Part shown: one piece after another, positions 60,575 through 64,000 of the stretch
Position numbering within the stretch: position 1 is the first letter of the stretch
Layout of the letters: each line of letters starts with the position of its first letter
DNA from: Robertkochia flava
GTDB lineage: Bacteria > Bacteroidota > Bacteroidia > Flavobacteriales > Flavobacteriaceae
Direction of reading: 5' to 3'
DNA length: 64,000 nt
Assembly: GCF_020166515.1 (NCBI RefSeq)
Contig: NZ_JAINZT010000006.1
Coordinates: forward strand, 1-64,000
The notes under the pieces: model-generated
Database searches by the model: none
What the model was told of the DNA's origin: nothing
What the model saw: the letters and a program-made list of their open reading frames with translations, nothing else
Translations under genes and position numbers: made by a program

Positions 60575-61578
60575 CTTTATCGGTATTGGTCTTTTGAAGG
60601 ATGTTGTGGGTGTAAATTATTGAATTTCAGATTTATAGGGTTTCACAAATTCGTCATTAATGAATTGATAATCTTAGGGTTAAAGGGTTGATTTAAGCAA
60701 TTTAACCTGTTGGTTTGGGTACGCCTGCCGTCCTACTGGGAGGAATTATGAATGATGAATTATGAATTATGAATGGTGAATTAGCGGGATGGGTAACCTG
60801 ACGCTTTTCGTCATTGCGAGGCAGGTGGTGAAGTAATATTTTTAAGGGATGTAGGGATATGGGGAGGTAGGTGGAGGTGTTTGTGAATGGTGAATTATGA
60901 ATGGTGAATGGTGAATGATGAATTATGAATGGTGAGTTGTGAATGATGAATTATGGATGATGAATTATGAATGATGAATTCACGGGATGGGTAACCTGAC
61001 GGATGTCGTCATTGCGAGCCAGGTGGTGAAGTAATCTTTTTAAGGGATGTAGGGATGTAGGGATGTGGGGATATAGGGAGGAAGTTGGATGTGTTTATGA
61101 ATGGTGAGTTGTGAATGATGAATGATGAATGATGAATTTGGGGAAGGGTGGCCTAAAGGGTGTCGTCATTGCGAGGGAGGGCTTTACCCTGACGTGGCAA
61201 TCTTTTAAAAAAGACCAATTCTTTATACTTCTTTTATTTTGGCAATGGATACTTAGAATATCCTATCCGCCCTGCGGGTACGTTTCTCTTAGAGGGGAAG
61301 AGGATTTATCTATTGAGAAGTGGTCTGGTACCTGGTTGTCGTAAAGGGGTAAATTTACCTGCCGGTAGGCAGGGGAGCTAAGGAGCAGAGAAGCGAGGGA
61401 GTAAAGGAGTGAAGGAATGAAGGGGTAAAGGGGTAAAGGAGTGAATATACCTGCCCATAGGGCAGGGCAGAAAAAGGAGGGCGGCGCAACCCTGAGTACC
61501 TTCAGTCAGGGTCGCGATGCCTATCCTATTTGAAACTCCTTCATCTATAATTTATCATCTATAATCTATAATCCCTCT
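60575..61578. repeat. gene-free repeat region
   Basis: GATGAATTATGAAT runs, then GGGATGGGTAACCTGACG...GTCATTGCGAG followed by GTGGTGAAGTAAT and GATGTAGGG 9-mers, at 60780-60885 and again at 60984-61085. A third, related GTCATTGCGAG...GACGTGGCAATC unit lies at 61161-61204. Then GGGTAAAGG/GAGTAAAGG 8-mers (61345-61450) and CCTGCCCATAGGGCAGG (61451-61467). No gene seen. Confidence 0.8.
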
Positions 61579-62214
61579 TTACCCGTTATTTCCAGGGCAG
61601 CCACTTTCGTTAACGGACTGGTTAGGGGGCGTGTTGGGACAGCGGTCGTCTGCATCGCTTACCCCATCGTTATCACTGTCTTTCTGGGAATCGGCACATC
61701 CGTTTTCGTCGGTAGCACTGTCTTCGGGAGTATCAGGGCAAAGGTCGATCTCATCGGGAACCCCGTCATTATCTGTATCGCCTTCCTGTTCGCTGGCTCC
61801 GAAACTCTGTGCATTCTGCTCGGCCGTGCTGGTGGTTTGCTCCCCGTTCGGATTGCCGGAAGGGTTATTCCCACTGTTCTCATTTTGCTGCGCATTGCCC
61901 GGATCGTTTTGACCGGGATTACCGGTATTTCCGGAATTGTTATTGTCATTTCCGGATCCGTTACTGTTATTGTTGTTCCGCGGATTATCGTCGTCGTCTG
62001 AGGTATCCTCATCTGATTCTTCCGTGGTATTGCTGAGCGTGCTCACCCCGACAGGTTCGGCGTTCTCCTCTTCTTCCTGCCCTGTTTGGGTTTCATCCTC
62101 CACCTGGTCGGTCAGGGTCTCATTGTTGAAGTTCACATTCTGGTCATCGTCATTGCTACAGGCCGACAGCGTTATCCATGCGAATACCATCAGCCAACAT
62201 CTACTACTTCTCAT
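61579..62214 (-). CDS. lipoprotein with acidic/Asn-rich region and thrombospondin type 3 repeats
   Basis: 211 residues with a signal peptide ending LSAC (Cys19). The middle is very acidic, then Asn/Gly/Pro-rich (about residues 75-130), and the C-terminus has two and a half TSP3-type repeats (DTDNDGVPDEIDLCPDTPED, DSDNDGVSDADDRCPNTPPN) ending GCPGNNG. It has no C-terminal effector domain, unlike the two upstream paralogues, and could be a truncated or minimal relative. Likely exposed on the surface; function unknown. Confidence 0.78.
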   Translation of the reverse strand: MRSSRCWLMVFAWITLSACSNDDDQNVNFNNETLTDQVEDETQTGQEEEENAEPVGVSTLSNTTEESDEDTSDDDDNPRNNNNSNGSGNDNNNSGNTGNPGQNDPGNAQQNENSGNNPSGNPNGEQTTSTAEQNAQSFGASEQEGDTDNDGVPDEIDLCPDTPEDSATDENGCADSQKDSDNDGVSDADDRCPNTPPNQSVNESGCPGNNG

Positions 62215-63023
62215 AATTTCTAAGTTAATTGGGTTAGATCAATACAAGTAGCAGGATTTTAAAAAGGTACAAAATGAGCCTGCTTACACTGTTAAGTCTG
62301 TCCTATTTGTTTGTTAATTAACGTTTTAGGGAGGTGGGGAGATGGTGAGGCAGGGAGGTAAGGAGGTAAGGAGGTAAGGAGGTAAGGAGGTAAGGAGGTT
62401 GAGAGTAGAGAATAGGGAGTAGGGAATGGAAAATGGTGAGTTGTGAATGATGAATTATGAATGGTGAATTCGCGGGATGGGTAACCTGACGCTTTTCGTC
62501 ATTGCGAGCCAGGTGGCGAAGCAATCTTTTTTAGGGATGTGGGGATGTGGGGATATGGGGAGGTAGGTGGAGGTGTTTGTGAATGATGAATTATGAATGG
62601 TGAATTATGAATGGTGAATTCACGGGATGGGTAACCTGACGCTTTTCGTCATTGCGAGCCAGTTGGCGAAGCAATCTTTTTAAGGGAAGTAGGGAAGTAG
62701 GGATGTGGGGAGGTAGGTGGATGTGTTTATGAATGGTGAGATGTGAATGATGAATTATGAATGGTGAATTCGCGGGATGGGTAACCTGACGCTTTTCGTC
62801 ATTGCGAAGGACCGAAAATTTAAAATACAGTAAGTGGCTGTTTTTAGTGAAGGAGTAAAGGGGTAAAGGGGTAAAGTGGTAAAGGGGTAAAGGAATGAAG
62901 TGGTAAACCTGCCTGATATCCATCGATAATTTATCATCTATAATCTATCATTTCAGTTTCCGATAGATTCCCGTACCCATGTACCCCCGTACCTACGTAC
63001 CTTCATACCCTCGTACCCTGCAA
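62215..63023. repeat. gene-free repeat region
   Basis: AGGTAAGG 8-mer array (62355-62400). Three copies of a unit, GAATTCGCGGGATGGGTAAC-type start followed by CTGACGCTTTTCGTCATTGCGA, begin near 62467, 62620 and 62769; the first two continue to AGGTAGGTGGA, and the third is cut off after CATTGCGA. Then GGTAAAGGGGTAAA 7/8-mers (62850-62905) and CCCGTACCTACGTACC repeats. No gene seen. Confidence 0.8.
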
Positions 63024-63551
63024 TCACCCCATAAACTCTTCCAGTTTTTCACCGTGTTCCTTTTTAAGGGCTTCATCAAGGATCACCTTCTGATCTGTAT
63101 CAAAGGTCTGATTGAAGGAGGGGAGGGAAAAGGTTTGTTCAATGTTACCACCGAATCGGGTAAGGGCGGTCTCTGCGTAGTTCCGGGAGCTCTGCGCCCC
63201 TCCGCGTCCGGGGGAAGTGCTCATCAGAAATACCTTTTTTCCCAGCATGAATTCCCGGTCGAATCGCGAGAGCCAGTCGATCAGGTTCTTGAAATAGGCG
63301 GAGGGGCCGCCGTTGTGCTCGTTCACCGAAAGGATGATGCGATCGGCAGAGCGGATCTCCTGGTGGAATTCCTTCAGGGAGTTCTTGAATCCGTCGTTCT
63401 TTTCGGCATCGGCACTGTACATGGGAAAAGGCATCCCCGACATATCGTACAGCTGGATGTCCTGATCCTCCAGCAGGGAGACCGTGTATTTAACGAGTTG
63501 GAAATTGATGGAGGTGGAGGAATTGCTCCCGGCGAAGGCGAGGATTTTCAT
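63024..63551 (-). CDS. NADPH-dependent FMN reductase-like flavoprotein
   Basis: 175 residues, a complete flavodoxin-like fold of the FMN_red family: LAFAGSNSSTSINFQLVKYT is the phosphate-binding loop, SVNEHNGGPSAYFKNLIDWLSR the second flavin contact, and MSTSPGRGGAQSSRNYAETAL the third. Proteins of this kind reduce quinones, chromate or azo compounds in vitro; the physiological substrate is not evident. Monocistronic, with repeats on both sides. Confidence 0.88.
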   Translation of the reverse strand: MKILAFAGSNSSTSINFQLVKYTVSLLEDQDIQLYDMSGMPFPMYSADAEKNDGFKNSLKEFHQEIRSADRIILSVNEHNGGPSAYFKNLIDWLSRFDREFMLGKKVFLMSTSPGRGGAQSSRNYAETALTRFGGNIEQTFSLPSFNQTFDTDQKVILDEALKKEHGEKLEEFMG

Positions 63552-64000
63552 GTGGTTAATTTTTTATTGTTCTAATATAACGATGCTATTGGAGTTAGGC
63601 AAGAAGAAGGGAGTTGTGAATGGTGAAAAGGGAATTATCAATTATAGATTATAGATGATGAATTAGGGAGATGGGTAACCTAAATGCTGCCGTCATTGCG
63701 AGCCCGGGGGCGAAGCGATCTTTTTAAGGGATGTAGGGATGTAGGGAGGTAGGGATGTAGAGAGTAGAGAGTGGAGAGTAGTGAAGGAGTAAAGGGATTA
63801 TAGATTATAAATTATAGATGATTGAATCCCTTTATGCTTAACAACTTTTCTCCTTTGCCTATTCACCTATTTGCCTATTTGCCAATTTACCTCTAAGCTC
63901 ACCTGCTTTCATTGCGTGCCTGGGGGCGTAACAATCTTTTTAAGGGATGTAGGGAGAAGAGAATAGAGAATAGTGAAGAAGTTAAGTGATTATGGATTAT
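63552..64000. repeat. gene-free repeat region to window end
   Basis: ATTATAGATTATAGATGATG stretches; another GATGGGTAACCT...GTCATTGCGAG...GCGAAGCGATCT unit with GATGTAGGG 9-mers (63668-63755); a copy of the TATTCACCTATTTGCC repeat (63858-63885); and a degenerate ATTGCGTGCC...ACAATCTTTTTAAGGGATGT unit (63910-63952). Confidence 0.75.

Noticed and set aside
1-64000. tRNA or rRNA genes
   Set aside because: No cloverleaf with T-arm GTTCGA-type sequence in the right setting and no rRNA segments were noticed; a dedicated tRNA search was not possible here.

Overview
The window looks like a chromosomal segment of a member of the Bacteroidota, most likely a marine member of the Flavobacteriaceae. The evidence is: TAnnTTTG-type -7 promoter boxes; a short (260 aa) Wza-type export lipoprotein ending in a transmembrane helix; a capsule-assembly (Wzi-like) outer-membrane protein; a DUF4252-like lipoprotein; the GQPGHRCD motif; free-standing four-helix-bundle (S23/IVP-type) proteins; and intergenic spaces packed with short repeats. 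The genus cannot be fixed from the sequence alone.

Layout. 1-126: cut-off end of an IS3-like insertion sequence. 282-18,507: core metabolism, comprising a leuA-leuC-leuD-leuB operon (minus strand), a conserved helical protein with a DMT exporter, a panB-rluA pair, an L-serine dehydratase, and a three-gene murein-peptide recycling operon (epimerase, PLP enzyme, NlpC/P60 lipoprotein). 19,183-27,095: polysaccharide export and control (NusG-like antiterminator, Wza, Wzc tyrosine autokinase, CpsB/YwqE-type phosphatase, Wzi). 28,339-52,424: a Wzx/Wzy-type exopolysaccharide or capsule biosynthesis cluster. 52,764-57,104: a NERD-domain protein and an MBOAT/SGNH-like pair likely to O-acylate an extracellular glycan. 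57,436-62,214: three calcium-binding-type (thrombospondin type 3) surface lipoproteins. 63,024-63,551: a flavin reductase.

How the cluster works (inference from families). A 4,6-dehydratase, aminotransferase, acetyltransferase and phosphoglycosyl transferase (42,152-45,979) form a bacillosamine-type set that could make and prime the first sugar on undecaprenyl phosphate; a WecA-like transferase (51,201) is a second possible primer. RfbB, RfbA, a DegT aminotransferase and a broken NeuD-type acyltransferase form a dTDP-4-amino-4,6-dideoxysugar branch. A WbpO/TviB-type dehydrogenase and a WbpP/TviC-type epimerase make UDP-HexNAcA sugars. Five or six glycosyltransferases, a Wzx flippase and an EpsG-like Wzy polymerase assemble the unit, and Wza/Wzc/Wzi export it. 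From about 29.5 to 42.8 kb the DNA is visibly AT-rich compared with both flanks, as expected of a serotype-specific, horizontally exchanged cassette.

The unusual part is the intergenic DNA. It holds 9-bp, 8-bp and 7-bp tandem arrays (12 perfect 9-bp units end four bases before the rfbB start codon), a mosaic interspersed element, and a family of at least seven hairpins that share a CCCTTTAGGG-type core but have unrelated arms that still pair. A sugar-epimerase gene sits between 70-bp direct repeats. Repeats supply the stop codon of one gene, the C-terminus of a second, and the start codon and signal peptide of a third. Two genes carry a single in-frame stop codon with the rest of the protein intact behind it.
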